Below are positions 53,741-64,000 of a stretch of 64,000 bases of DNA, piece by piece (position 1 is the stretch's first letter; every line of letters starts with the position of its first letter). Under the pieces are notes generated by a model, which was given only the letters and a program-made list of their open reading frames with translations, ran no database searches and had not been told where the DNA came from. Position numbers and translations under genes: made by a program. Source of the DNA: Prionace glauca (Eukaryota; Chordata; Chondrichthyes; Carcharhiniformes; Carcharhinidae); contig CM075760.1 of NCBI GenBank assembly GCA_037974335.1, forward strand, positions 61,572,515 through 61,636,514. The letters are read 5' to 3'.

Positions 53741-54265
53741 TCAGGATAATGGCCTCTCCCCAGTGTGAACTCGCTTGTGTTTCTGTAAAGTCGATAACAC
53801 AGTGAATCCCTTCCCACACTGAGAGCAGGTGAATGGTCTCTCCCCAGTGTGAACTCGCTGGTGTGTCCGCAGGTTGGATGACTGATTGAATCCCTCCCCA
53901 CACTGAGAGCAGGTGAACGGCCTCTCCCCAGTGTGAATTCGCTGGTGTGTCTGCAGAATGGATAACTGGTTGAATCCCTTTCCACATTGAGAGCAGGTGA
54001 ATGGTCTCTCCCCAGTGTGAACTCGCAGATGTGTCAGCAGGTTGGATGACTGAGTGAATCCCTTCCCACACTGAGAGCAGGTGAAAGGTTTCTCTCCAGT
54101 GTGAAGTCGCTGGTGTGACTGCAGGTGGCGGAACCGAATGAATCCCTCCCCACATTGAGAGCAGATGAACGGTCCCTCTCCATTGTGGCTGCGCTGATGA
54201 GCATCCAGCAGAGATGGGTATCTGTATCTCTTTCCACAGTCCGCACATTTCCATGGTTTCTCCAT
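53741..54265 (-). CDS. C2H2 zinc-finger protein, six fingers, truncated by a stop
   Basis: A 174-residue product from ATG 54265 in the context GCACCATGG. Six C2H2 fingers follow at 28-residue spacing: [20 protein letters not shown] first, then [20 protein letters not shown], then four [14 protein letters not shown] fingers joined by TGERP or TGEKP linkers. Probable contact residues (-1, 3, 6): R-H-S, Q-N-T, Q-I-T, Q-N-T, V-T-K for fingers 2-6. It is inferred to bind DNA in the nucleus. No KRAB, SCAN or BTB domain is visible. TGA replaces the first Cys codon of finger seven (53741-53743), so three further fingers at 53507-53740 are lost. A splice acceptor TTTGTTTTACAG ends at 54539, giving a 5' UTR stretch of about 270 bp before the ATG. 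Such one-coding-exon finger genes are common in fish. Confidence 0.85.
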   Translation of the reverse strand: MEKPWKCADCGKRYRYPSLLDAHQRSHNGEGPFICSQCGEGFIRFRHLQSHQRLHTGEKPFTCSQCGKGFTQSSNLLTHLRVHTGERPFTCSQCGKGFNQLSILQTHQRIHTGERPFTCSQCGEGFNQSSNLRTHQRVHTGERPFTCSQCGKGFTVLSTLQKHKRVHTGERPLS

Positions 54266-54538
54266 GGTGCAGGTGTCCTTGCCTCTCCCTCGGGTGTTTA
54301 ATCAGTTGAAGCCTCGTCCACACGCTGTGAATGGTGTGATATTTATTCAGGTTGTGTAACAGGTTAGTGCACTGGAACACACTCACTTGAATTTGGCAGT
54401 GTGTGATGCTTTTCCAGTCACACTGATGTTTGAAATCTTTTCAAATCTCCTTCCAGACTCAATGGCTGATGATATTCAGGTCCCGAATATGACTCTGCCA
54501 GATCTAAACCTCATGTTTGAGGTTTCAGCCTGTGATTC
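54266..54538 (-). other. 5' UTR part of the zinc-finger exon
   Basis: Minus-strand sequence between the acceptor (AG at 54539-54540) and ATG 54265. It begins GAATCACAGGCTGAAACCTC. No open frame joins it to the fingers upstream of the ATG. Confidence 0.55.
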
Positions 54539-54599
54539 CTGTAAAACAAATTGACACAAGTCATCAGTGTCAATACAGGATAGAAATCCAGAACAGACA

Positions 54600-54998
54600 A
54601 TTCTAGTTTCTATGGAACATTCTTTCCTCTCTCATTTTCCAAAAGCTGTAAATCTCCATTCCACAAACTCCCTCCATTCTCACTCTGCTGTATCTAATAT
54701 TCACCCTCCCAATTCTCCTGAAGGTGCTGATTGAGGCTGATTGACAGATGCATGCTCATTGTTTCCTGTCCTGGAGACACATAGCTGAAAATCTCCATGC
54801 AGGCTGCCAGACAGATCTATGCCCATATGACTGGACTAAAAATGAGTGGAATGTAAAGACTGGACTCACTTACTTTACCTTCAGTTGCTGCAAGTCCCCA
54901 ATTTCCCCCAGAATGAGGAAAGAAATGGAAAGGGGGAGACATTGATTTCCTCCCAGATGTCGCACAGAGGAGGAAGTTTCACTCTGAAGCTCATTGGA
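54600..54998. other. zinc-finger gene intron, no repeat recognised
   Basis: Single-copy-looking sequence on the 5' side of the zinc-finger exon; nothing else identified. Confidence 0.4.
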
Positions 54999-54999
54999 C

Positions 55000-55858
55000 A
55001 ACATAGAACATAGAACATTAGAACATAGAACATTACAGCGCAGAACAGGCCCTTCGGCCCACGATGTTGCGCCGACCAGTTACAAAACAATGACCCACTA
55101 GCCTAAACCAATCCCTTTTCATCCATAAACCTATCCACAGATCTTTTAAACGCCCCCAAACTAGGTGCATTTACAACTGCAGCTGGCAGGGCATTCCAGT
55201 CCCTCACCACCCTCTGGGTAAAGAACCTACCCCTGACATCTGTCCTATAACTACCCCCCCTTAATTTAAAATCGTGCCCCCTCGTGTTAGCTTTCTCCTC
55301 CTAGGAAAAAGGCTATCACTATCTACCCTGTCTAAACCTCTAATCATCTTATATGTTTCAATGAGATCCCCTCTTAGCCGCCTTCTTTCCAGCGAAAACA
55401 ACCCCAAATCTCTCAATCTCTCCTCATAGGATCTCCCCTCCATACCAGGCAACATCCTGGTAAACCTCCTCTGCACCCTCTCCAAAGCCTATACATCCTT
55501 CTTGTAATGTGGGGACCAGAACTGCACACAAAACTCCAAGAGCGGCCGCATCAGAGATGTGTACAGTTGCATCATGACGCTGCGACTCCTAAATTCAATC
55601 CCCCTACCAATAAACGCCAAAACTCCGTATGCCTTCTTAACAACTTTATCTACTTGATTCCCAACTTTCAGGGATCTATGTACACATACACCTAGATCCC
55701 TCTGCTCCTCCACACTATTCAAAGTCCTCCCGTTAGCCCTATACTCAACACATCTGTTATTCCTACCGAAATGAATTACCTCACACTTCTCCACATTAAA
55801 CTCCATCCGCCACCTCTCAGCCCAGCTCTGCAACCTTTCTAAGTCATGCTTCTGCATT
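55000..55858 (-). mobile_element. CR1 LINE 3' end (subfamily of 4657 and 42405)
   Basis: Minus strand 55857-55489 reads MQKHDLERLQSWAERWRMEF, KCEVIHFGRNN, RDLGVCVHRSLKVGNQVDKV, PLLEFCVQFWSPHYKKDV; a TAG replaces Gln at about 55487, then [20 protein letters not shown] and [18 protein letters not shown]. Tail GGGCCGAAGGGCCTGTTCTG with TTCTATGTTCTA repeats. Confidence 0.9.
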
Positions 55859-56222
55859 GTGATGCCACAATAGAGCTCTGCCTGAATCAGCCAATAGGAA
55901 ACACTGTAGCTCTGTTATATGTTTCCACTCATCGAGTCATTACAGCACAGAAGGAATCCATTCAGTAACTCAAGTCCATGCTGACTTCTGTCAAACAATC
56001 CAGTCAGTCCCATTCCATAAGAACATAAGAACATAAGAAATAGGAGCAGGAGTAGGCCATCTGGCCCTTCGAGCCTGCCCCGCCATTCAATAAGATCATG
56101 GCTGATCTGTCGTGACTCAGCTCCACCTTCCCGCCCTCTCCCCATAACCCTTAATCCCTTCTCTTATCAAAAACCCATCAACCCGTTTCTTAAAAATATT
56201 TAGCGAGGCAGCCTCCACCACT

Positions 56223-59027
56223 TCAACAGGCAGAGGATTCCAGAGATTCACCACCCTTTGAGTGAAGAAGTTTCCTCCTCAACTCTGTTCTAAACCGCCT
56301 CCCCTTTATCTTGAGGCTGTGCCCCCTAGTCCTACTGTCTTTTTTGAGCGGGAAGAGTCTCTCCACCTCTATCCTATCCATCCCATTCATCATCTTATAC
56401 GTCTCAATGAGATCTCCCCTCATTCTTCTAAACTCTAACGAGTACAAGCCTAGGTTATTCAGCCTCTCCTCATAGCTCAATCCCCTCAACTCCGGTATCA
56501 GCTGAGTAAACCTCCTCTGCACTCCCTCCAGGGCCAAAATATCCTTGCGCAGGTGCGGCACCCAAAACTGCACACAGTACTCCAGCTGCGGCCTCACCAA
56601 TGCCCTATACAGCTGCAGCAAGACCTCCCTACTTTTATATTCAATCCCTCTCGCTATGAAGGCCAGCATCCCATTCGCCTTCCTGACCACCTGCTGCACC
56701 TGCAAGCTGGGTTTTTGCGACTCATGCACAAGGACCCCGAGGTCCCTCTGTGCCGTCGCCTGCTGCAGTTTTTCGCCCCGTAAGTAATAGTCCTTCCTAC
56801 CATTCCTCCTACCAAAATGGACCACCTCACACTTGCCAACATTAAATTCCATTTGCCATTTCCTGGCCCATTTGCCCAGCCTATCTAGATCCTTCTGCAG
56901 ACTCTCCACACCCTCCGCACAATTTGCCTTTCCCCCAATCTTGGTGTCATAAGCAAATTTCGACACCCTGCACTCGGTTCCCTCCTCCAGATCATCTATA
57001 TAAATGGTAAATAGCTGAGGCCCCAGCACCGACCCCTGGGGCACTCCACTAGTCACCAACCGCCAATCTGAATAGCATCCATTGACCCCCACTCTCTGCC
57101 TCCTATTTGACAACCAATCCTTTATCCACGCTAACACCCTACCCCCAACTCCATGTCCCCTAACCTTCTGCAATAACCTCTTGTGAGGTACCTTGTCAAA
57201 TGCCTTCTGAAAATCCAGAAAGACCACATCCACCGGCTCTCCTCTATCCACTGCCCTAGACACATCCTCATAGAACTCCAGTAAATTTGTCAGACACGAC
57301 TTCCCTTTAATGAAACCGTGTTGCGTCCGCCCTATCAAGCAATTCCCCTCAAGATGCCTCGCTATTTCCTCCTTAATGACGGTTTCTAACATTTTACCAA
57401 CCACAGACGTTAAACTAACCGGCCTATAATTCCCCGCCTTTTGCCTGGCACCATTCTGAAACAACGGCGTAACATTAGCCGTTTTCCAATCTTCCAGCTC
57501 TTCCCCGGAATCCAGCGACGTCTGGAAAATAACCACCAAGGCATCCACTATCACCTCCGCCATTTCTTTCAGAACCCTCGGATGCATTCCATCCGGTCCT
57601 GGGGACTTGTCCACAATCAGCCCCTCCAGTCTGTCGAGCACCACCTCTCTAGTAACAGTAATGTCATTAAGACCCTCCATTCCTACCACCTTTCCATCGC
57701 TAACACCCGGCAAATTATTCACGTCCTCCTCCGTGAAGACAGAAACAAAAAAGTTATTCAAGACCTTAGCCATATCCCCATCCCCTACCACTAGCTCCCC
57801 TTTCTCATCCTCTAAAGGACCAACGTTTACCCTAGCCAGCCTCTTCCTTTTTATATATTTATAAAAACTCTTGCTATCCTTTTTTATATTAAGTGCTAGC
57901 CCAGCCTCATAGCTTCTCCTACCCTCCTTTGTCAATTTCTTTGTCAATCTTTGTTGACATTTAAACCTTTCCCAATCCTCTTCTCGCCCACTGCTCTTAG
58001 CTACTCTAAACTCCTCCGCTTTTAATTTAACACTTTCCTTCACCTCCTCCGTTATCCACAGCTTATTACCTCTCCTCCTACTGTCCTTTTTAACCATCGG
58101 AATAAATTTCTGCTGAGCACCAAGAAAGATCTCCTTCAAGATCCTCCACTGCTCCTCAGCAGACCTACCTTCCAAAGCGCTCCCCCAGTCCACATTCGCC
58201 AATTCTTCTCTCATCCTACCATACTCCCCTCTATTCAAACAAAGGACGCGTGTCTGGGAACCCACTTTCTCCTCCCCCATCTGCACCAGAAACTCCACCA
58301 TACAATGATCACTCTCTCCGAGAGGATCCTTCACCGCAAGGTCCCTAATTCTACCCGCCTCATTATATAGCACCAGATCCAAGATAGCTCGCTCCCTCGT
58401 CGGCTCCAACACACACTGTTCAAGGAAATTATCCCGGCAGCATTCCAAGAACTCCTCATTGAGCCCACCTCGTCCAACATGGGTCGACCAATCAATATGC
58501 AGATTGAAATCTCCCATAACTACTGCCGTCCCATTCCTGCACGCTGCACTTATTTGCGCATTAACAGCCCGCCCCACCTCCAGATCATTATTCGGGGGCC
58601 TATAGACGACACCCACTAGCGTCTTCCTCCCTTTTCTGTTCCTAATCTCCACCCACAACGATTCCACTTTCTGCTCCTTGGCTCCGATATCATCCCTTGC
58701 TACCACCTTGATACTATCCTTAATCAGCAGAGCTACGCCACCCCCTCTTTCCTCCTGCCTATCCTTCCTAAACACTTGATAACCCTGTACATTCATCTCC
58801 CAGTCCCTGTCACCTTGCAGCCACGTCTCTGTAATGGCCACCAGATCGTATCCATTTGTGTCGATCTGCGCCATCAGCTCATCCACTTTATTCCGAATGC
58901 TTCGTGCATTCAGATAAAGCGCTTTCATCCCAGCCTTCACCTGGACCCTACTTGCCGTAATGCCACCAATTGGGACATCCTTGGCCTCTTCCCTTACCTG
59001 TACCCTATCCTTAACTTTGGACCTCAT
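56223..59027 (-). pseudogene. CR1 ORF2 (element 3), 934 codons, catalytic Asp lost
   Basis: Open from ATG 59027 to 56223. Endonuclease: LNARSIRNKVDEL, ITETWLQGDRDW, VVMGDFNLHIDW, GESDHCMVEF, all expected acidic and His residues kept. [59 protein letters not shown]. Motif C reads FAYDTKIGG in place of FADDTKIGG, so the first catalytic Asp is Tyr (GAT to TAT near 56950). An extra T near 56271-56273 shifts the last 50 codons, giving KLLHSKGGESLESSAC. It is therefore predicted to lack reverse transcription although the frame looks nearly whole. Confidence 0.92.
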
Positions 59028-59066
59028 AGCGTCACCTACCCTCGCACCCTCCCCCCCCCCCCCTAA

Positions 59067-59930
59067 TTAGTTTAAAGCCCTGTCTAGAGTCCTCTTTACT
59101 CGATTCGCCAGCACTCTGGTCCCAGCATGATTCAGACCAACCCCATCCTGCCCGAACAGGTCCCACCTACCCCAATACTGGTGCCAATGCCCCATAAATT
59201 CGAACCCTTTCCTCCCACACCAATCCCTGAGCCACCCATTTACTTCCTTTATCCTATCAACCCTACGCCCGTCTGCCCTCGGTTCAGGCAGTAGCCCAGA
59301 GATAACCACCTTGTCGGTTCTACTTTTTAATTCCATTCCCAGCTTCTCATACTCCCTTCCCAGATTCTCAGTCCGCATTTTGCCTACGTCGCCGGCACCC
59401 ACATGTACTACAACGACTGGGTTCTCACCCTCCCACTCCAGATTCCTCTGCAGCCCAGCTGCGACATCCTGTACCCGAGCACCAGGCAGACAACACACCC
59501 TTCTGTGCACTTTGTCATTGTGACAAAGGACAGTGTCAATACCCTTCAACCCACTATCCCCAATCACTACTACGTTCCTTTTCCCCTTCTCTTTGCCTAT
59601 GTCCTGCTGCATCACTGTACCGTGTGCAGTTTGCTCACCAACCTCTCTTGCCTCGTCCTCTTCCAGACTGGAAGCAAGAACCTCAAACCTGTTATGCAGG
59701 TTAAGAGGCTGAGGCCTCCGCTCCTCACCCCCCTTCCTCCTCCCAGCAGCCCCCTTTTGTCCCTGACCCTTAGATTTAGCCAGTCTAGGGGCACCCTCTC
59801 TCCCCCTGATGAGCCTCAGTGTCTGTAGCTCTGAGGCCATCTCATCCACCTTGAGCTGGAGCTCCTCCAGCAACCTGCACTTACTGCAGACATGGTCACT
59901 GGGAAGGACCCTGGGGTCCACCAGTTCCCC
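59067..59930 (-). pseudogene. CR1 ORF1 (element 3), N-terminus missing
   Basis: Homology starts at ELVDPRVLPSDHVCSKCRLL and continues to the stop at 59067 without a break, about 287 residues. The first CxxC pair and the start codon are lost with the 5' truncation. The frame happens to continue upstream to an unrelated ATG at 59984. The esterase-like part is kept: VVVIGDSGLKGID, CLPGARVQDV, VHVGAGDVGK and GLNHAGTRVLANRVK. Confidence 0.88.
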
Positions 59931-60149
59931 CCTTCTATATTCCCTTTCCCCTGCAAGTTTATTTCCTTCATGTGCCCATCTCATTTCTGAAATATATTAA
60001 AGGGGACAGTATACAAATATAGGACAGCGATGTGTCTGATATTGTTATATGGTAGAGATTAGATATATTATTTATGGCTCTGTAATAAAATGCACTTATC
60101 TGATTGTGTATCATTGGACTGGAGCTAGATTATATATTTGGACAAATCT

Positions 60150-60345
60150 CTTCCCTCAGAGAATTGTTAGTATCTGACTTCCTCTTCCATGGGGACCAGT
60201 GGAGGCATTGAATATATTCAAGGATCAGTTAGACAGTTTTTGAATGACAAGGGAGTCAAGACTTATTGGAACAGGCTGGAAAATGGAGAGAAAGCTCAGA
60301 TGAGGAAGGATTTCTTCACTCAAGGATGTGGTGAAGTTTTGGATC
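60150..60345 (+). mobile_element. degraded CR1/L3-like 3' fragment
   Basis: GAGGCATTGAATATATTCAA, AGTTAGACAGTTTTTGAATG and ATTTCTTCACTCAAGGATGT resemble rearranged pieces of a LINE 3' end. Weakly supported. Confidence 0.4.
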
Positions 60346-60539
60346 CCTTTTTTGCAAATTGCATCCCTTTTTTGCAAATCCTTCCATGACATTATTGTTT
60401 CCTATTTCCAGCCACACCAGTGTTTGGATGGTTTTCTACAGACACACTTACATTCAGGTTCTAATGAATGGAGTGGACTCTGTCGTGTTTTGATCTGATG
60501 TCTGGTTTGAGTTTCCCTTCAAATTTTGTGGTCAAATTT

Positions 60540-60800
60540 GCTGTAAAAAAAATCATCACCGTCAGTCAAGCATAGAAATTAAGCGAGAAACGTTTCTCTT
60601 GGGTTGGGTTTTCTGTGTATAAATCCTCCTCTCTATCTCCCTGTAAAAGGAGTTTCCAAAGTCCATCACTGTCAGTCCAGGATAGAAATTCACAACATTC
60701 TCTCCTCCTGCTGGCAGGGAGCACCGCGCATGCGCACTGCTACCCATCGCCCCCGTCAAGATGGCGGCCGTGAACTCGGGGCCTCCAACTCAGGCATCTG
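60540..60800 (-). promoter_or_regulatory. zinc-finger-type promoter and intron start, minus-directed
   Basis: NRF1 site GCGCATGCGCAC (60726) and YY1 motif AAGATGGCGGCC (60759) in CpG-rich sequence. Downstream on the minus strand, 60641-60690 and 60541-60580 both repeat a segment (AATTTCTATCCTGGACTGAC then CTTTTACAG) that also precedes the zinc-finger exon at 54539-54590. This could be the promoter of that gene, with LINEs inserted in the intron, or of a lost paralogue. Confidence 0.5.
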
Positions 60801-61269
60801 AGGTCGCGACCCCGAATGGTACGAACGCGGCACCGAGCACTTATTATTCGGGGTTTCCTGTCTCCACTGGGTGCTTACGAAGCCTCCCCATCCCGCCGCC
60901 GCCTCCTTTACCCTCCAGAATAAGCCGTTTCCCTGGAAACCCGGAGCCGATAAAACCACCTTGCTGCGACTACAGCAGCAACACCCACTGCGCATGCACT
61001 TTAGATCGACAGTACGCATGTGCAAAGTCCGTTGAGAGGCTGGATCGTGTTCTGATTCCCTGTGAATGCTGGGTAAAATAGCCACCATTGAAGTCTGCTC
61101 TTGCATAAACATAATCATGTTTTGTGATTCAATTACGACTGAAGCCAAAGCACCAACGTATAAAATTTAAATAATTAACACAGCAGCTACTAAACCATCA
61201 CATCAATACTTGGAGTAAATGAGTGCGCTGAGATCTGGCTTGGGTAAAATCATGAGGATCACTTGTCAT

Positions 61270-61620
61270 CACAGAATCTAAGAAATTTACACTACAGGAT
61301 ACCATTTAGTCCATCATGTTTTTAAAAGAAGAAAATGAGCTATCCAGTCCAGTACCACCTTCCAGGTATAGGTTGATGGTCCTAGAGGACACAGCCTGTC
61401 AAGTCCATATAATGACTATCTCCTGCATGTGAACATTTGTCTCCACTACCCTTTCAGAGAGTGAGTTTGATACCCCACCACACTCTGGGTGAAAACATCT
61501 CCACACTTCTCTGATCCTTCTGCCAATTGCTTTACCTCTCTGACCCTTAGTTCTTGAAATCTCTGTAAGGAACTGGGACCTTCTGAGCCACACTCTCTGG
61601 CTAACCACTCCCTAACTAGA
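61270..61620 (-). mobile_element. old LINE 3' fragment (CR1/L3-like)
   Basis: Antisense blocks ACACTACAGGATACCATTTA, CCACCACACTCTGGGTGAAA and TCTCTGTAAGGAACTGGGAC fit the degraded LINE tail type; no open frame of note. Confidence 0.5.
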
Positions 61621-61782
61621 ACGGTGCTGAGTACTCTAGCTGTGAACTAGCTGCTGTATTTAATAGTTCCAAAATAACTGCTCTCTCACCTTCCATTGAT
61701 TCAGTATAATGGAAACTGGGACTTGCAACCCGTCAGCATTTGAAAGATATTCACAAATGATTGGAGGGTTTCTTATAAACAA

Positions 61783-62345
61783 CAAAGAAAATAACAGCAC
61801 AGGGACAGGCCCTATGGCCCTCCAAACCTGCACCGACCATGCTGCCCAACTTAAATAAAACTCCCTACCTTTCTGGGGACCATATCCCTCTATTCACATC
61901 TCATTCATGTACTTGTCAAGACACCCTTTAAAGTCACTACCGTATCTGCTTCCACTACCACCCCTGACAACGAGTTCTAGGCACCCACCACTTTTTGTGT
62001 AAAAAATCTGCATCATACATCTCTTTTTAACCTTGTTCCCTCGTAATTGAATCTTTCACTCTGAGAAAAAGCTTCTAACTGTCCATTCCGTCCATGCCTC
62101 TCATAATATTGTAGACCTCTATCAGGTCTCCCCTCAATCTCTGTCACTCCAGTGAGAACAAAGTTTCTCCAATCTCTCCTCATAGCAAATGCCCTCCATA
62201 CCAGGCAACATCCTGATAAATCTTTTGTATATCCTCTCCAAAGCCTCCACATCTTTCTGGTAGTGTGGTAACCAGAATTGAATACTATATTCCATGTGTG
62301 GCCTAACTGAATTGGGATCTTCCTCTGTTCTGTCCACTCGATGAC
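61783..62345 (-). mobile_element. CR1 LINE 3' fragment
   Basis: Minus strand reads [40 protein letters not shown] and RLEKL, then breaks; tail GGAGGGCCATAGGGCCTGTC with TGTTATTTTC. Confidence 0.8.
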
Positions 62346-63029
62346 TTTCTTCTGTGAATATCTAGCTGGAGTATTGGGCCCTGGTATGTTTCCTTGTTCA
62401 TCTTGTTGACTCTAAATATTGAATCTTGTGATTTCAGACACCAGATATTTGAACGCTCAACAACAATCTTTTACTGACTGTATTAATAGCACCGCATTAC
62501 TACACAGTATAGTTACCCCATCCAGAGAAAGGGGGAATGCTGGGGTAGAGATTATTTCCGAGCTGAATGTGAAAATGGATTCACACAGTCTTTCCAAATA
62601 CTGACAGAGAGCACAATTACACCAGAGGAAGACCACGCAAACACTTAACGTTTGCAAAGGGATTTGCTGAGTGGTTAACACCAACTTTAAAAGCTCAAAG
62701 CATTTGATCCAATTTCAGCATTCTTATTGGCGAGGGCAATTTAACTGTTCTATCTAGGAGTACACAAATCACTTGTTCATCTCAACAAGTTCACATCTAA
62801 CTGTAGGTGTTTGTTGTGTTGTCAGTCACACCCAGGCCAGCACTCTGGTGGAAGGCCTTTGCTGCTTAATTGCTATATGAATTGATTTAACACACTTGAC
62901 CCTTGACCCAATGGTATCAATCATAATCAGATTGCAAATCGTACTTTCTGTTGAAAAACGTGAGTTTGAATGGCGAGGTGATTACCCAACATTCTCTGCG
63001 GGTGAGAATGTGTCCTATCCACATTACTG
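62346..63029. other. no gene seen
   Basis: No repeat or coding region recognised; the next feature is the CpG-rich segment at 63030. Confidence 0.4.
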
Positions 63030-63400
63030 CAATTGTTGCACATGCGCGATACCTGGCTCTGACTGGGACATGCGCAGTGTCTGACACTGACCGGAGCATG
63101 CGCATTCCGGGCTGTGTCTGGAGCTGCGAGGAGCCGGAGAGAAACAATGGAGTGAGGTTCAGTAATGGAGCCGCTGGGTGACCGGGGAGGGATAGAAGCA
63201 GCGGAGTGGGCTGGGTGGTTTCATAAAACACCTTGTGGATGCCTCAATCCAGATAATATGTTCCCGGTACCGTTTCAATCGGAACCGAATAGAGTCGGAG
63301 CTGAGCGGCTCCAGGCCCGGGTTACCGGCCGCCATCTTTATAGGAACAATGTACAACAGGGCGCATGCGCTGTGAGCTGGACCAGTTACCAACTCTCCCG
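63030..63400. promoter_or_regulatory. CpG-rich promoter-like segment with four NRF1-type sites
   Basis: CACATGCGCGAT (63038), GACATGCGCAGT (63069), GCATGCGCATTC (63096) and GCGCATGCGCTG (63361), plus a reversed YY1 motif (GGCCGCCATCTT, 63328). Opposed motif directions again suggest divergent or weakly directed transcription. No first coding exon is recognisable. Confidence 0.5.
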
Positions 63401-63429
63401 GATTGGACTGGAGTCTCCAGGAATTTTTT

Positions 63430-64000
63430 ATTTGTCCATGGGATGTGGGAGTCGCTGGCTGGACCAGTATTTATTGACCATCCCTAATTGTCTTTGCGGC
63501 ACGGTGGCACAGTAGTTAGCACTGCTGCCTCACTACATCAGAGACCTGGGTTCGATTCCCGGCCTGGGTCACTGTCTGTGTGGAGTTTACATATTCTCCC
63601 TTTGTCTGCGTGGGTTTCCTCTGGTTTCCTCCCATAGTTCAAAGATGTGCGGATTAGGTGCATTGGCCCTGCTAAATTCTTCCTTTGTGTACCCGAACAG
63701 GTGCCGGAGTGTGGCGACAAGGGGATTTGTACAGTAACTTCATTGCACTGTTAATGTACATCTAATTGCATAGAAAGATGAGTCTAATTGTCCTTGGACC
63801 CAGTGGTTTGCTAGGCCATCGCAGAGGACATTTTTAGAGTCAACCACATTGCTGTGGAGATATATTTAGACCAGACTGAGTAAGGAAGGCAAATATTTCT
63901 CCTAATTCATTCACACAATGTGGGTATCACTGGCTGGACCAGCATTCATCGTCCATTCCTATTTACTCTTGAACTGAGTATATTTCAAAGGACGTTTTAA
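63430..64000 (+). repeat. interspersed repeat C, interrupted by a V-SINE, then a second partial copy
   Basis: 63430-63493 (GTCCATGGGATGTGGGAGTC, GCTGGCTGGACCAGTATTTA) continues at 63779-63860 (AGTGGTTTGCTAGGCCATCG, GTCAACCACATTGCTGTGG). At 63908 the start of the same repeat appears again (GTGGGTATCACTGGCTGGAC). Origin of this family is not known to me. Confidence 0.65.
63494..63770 (+). mobile_element. V-SINE with target-site duplication
   Basis: Head TGCGGCACGGTGGCACAGTA, B-box GGGTTCGATTCCCGG, central domain GTGTGGAGTTTACATATTCT, shortened at TTTCCTCTGGTTTCCTCCCA. CTAATTGTC stands on both sides (63485-63493 and 63784-63792), the expected target duplication. Confidence 0.9.

Larger units (their letters stand above)
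56017..59930 (-). mobile_element. CR1-clade LINE, 5' truncated (element 3)
   Basis: Nearly the full length of element 2 in reverse. The 5' end breaks inside ORF1 at the position of GGAACTGG (about residue 15 of ORF1). The tail has TTATGTTC repeats at 56017-56040. It has few lesions and is the best preserved large element in the window. Confidence 0.94.

Noticed and set aside
60761-61081. 106-codon plus-strand frame starting MAAVNSGPPTQASE
   Set aside because: It starts in the YY1 motif of a CpG promoter, is proline-rich by composition, and has no recognisable domain or splice support.

Overview
The window looks like nuclear DNA of a cartilaginous fish, most likely a shark. Several independent signs agree: many copies of a tRNA-headed V-SINE of the HE1 type, CR1-clade LINEs throughout, Penelope-like element ends, a two-exon GPR139-like receptor of the kind amplified in elasmobranchs, a short C2H2 zinc-finger exon, and scattered tRNA genes with vertebrate sequences. 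No species can be named from sequence alone. Host coding sequence is a very small part; most of the window is repeats inserted into one another.

Layout. 1-2965: a tandem duplicate of a tRNA-Val locus, one copy decayed (732-801) and one apparently intact (2805-2877), separated by a Penelope-like fragment with a GIY-YIG nuclease remnant. 3098-4872: Penelope-like ends and a CR1 tail. 4972-8470: first copy of a 3.5 kb segmental duplication that starts in a CpG-rich, apparently bidirectional promoter; its partner is at 32771-36640. 8503-12520: a nearly full-length CR1 LINE inserted at the end of the first copy. 14143-19499: the GPR139-like gene, whose 4.2 kb intron is filled with repeats. 19500-25440: stacked reverse-strand LINE sequence with nested insertions, then a minisatellite. 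25633-31506: a loose tRNA neighbourhood with Lys, Glu, Asn, Gly and Gln genes and two tRNA pseudogenes. 36640-46400: Penelope-like hairpins, two related CCAAT/NRF1 promoter-like segments, CR1 pieces nested in each other, a GC-rich VNTR, a 1.55 kb minisatellite inverted relative to the one near 25.2 kb, and a Gypsy integrase fossil.

46405-59930: two closely related CR1 LINEs lie in opposite orientation about 5.3 kb apart and flank a zinc-finger gene on the minus strand (53741-54265). The minus-strand LINE keeps a 934-codon ORF2, but one reverse-transcriptase catalytic aspartate is replaced by tyrosine. 60500-63400: two CpG-rich promoter-like segments with NRF1 and YY1 motifs. One resembles the 5' end of the zinc-finger gene. 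A V-SINE with a clear target duplication ends the window.

No gene cluster acting as one new pathway was seen. The most unusual items are the duplicated promoter with an expanding 33-bp YY1/RFX-like repeat and copy-specific splice donor, the perfect 63-bp and 27-bp inverted repeats, and the amplification of whole tRNA neighbourhoods.
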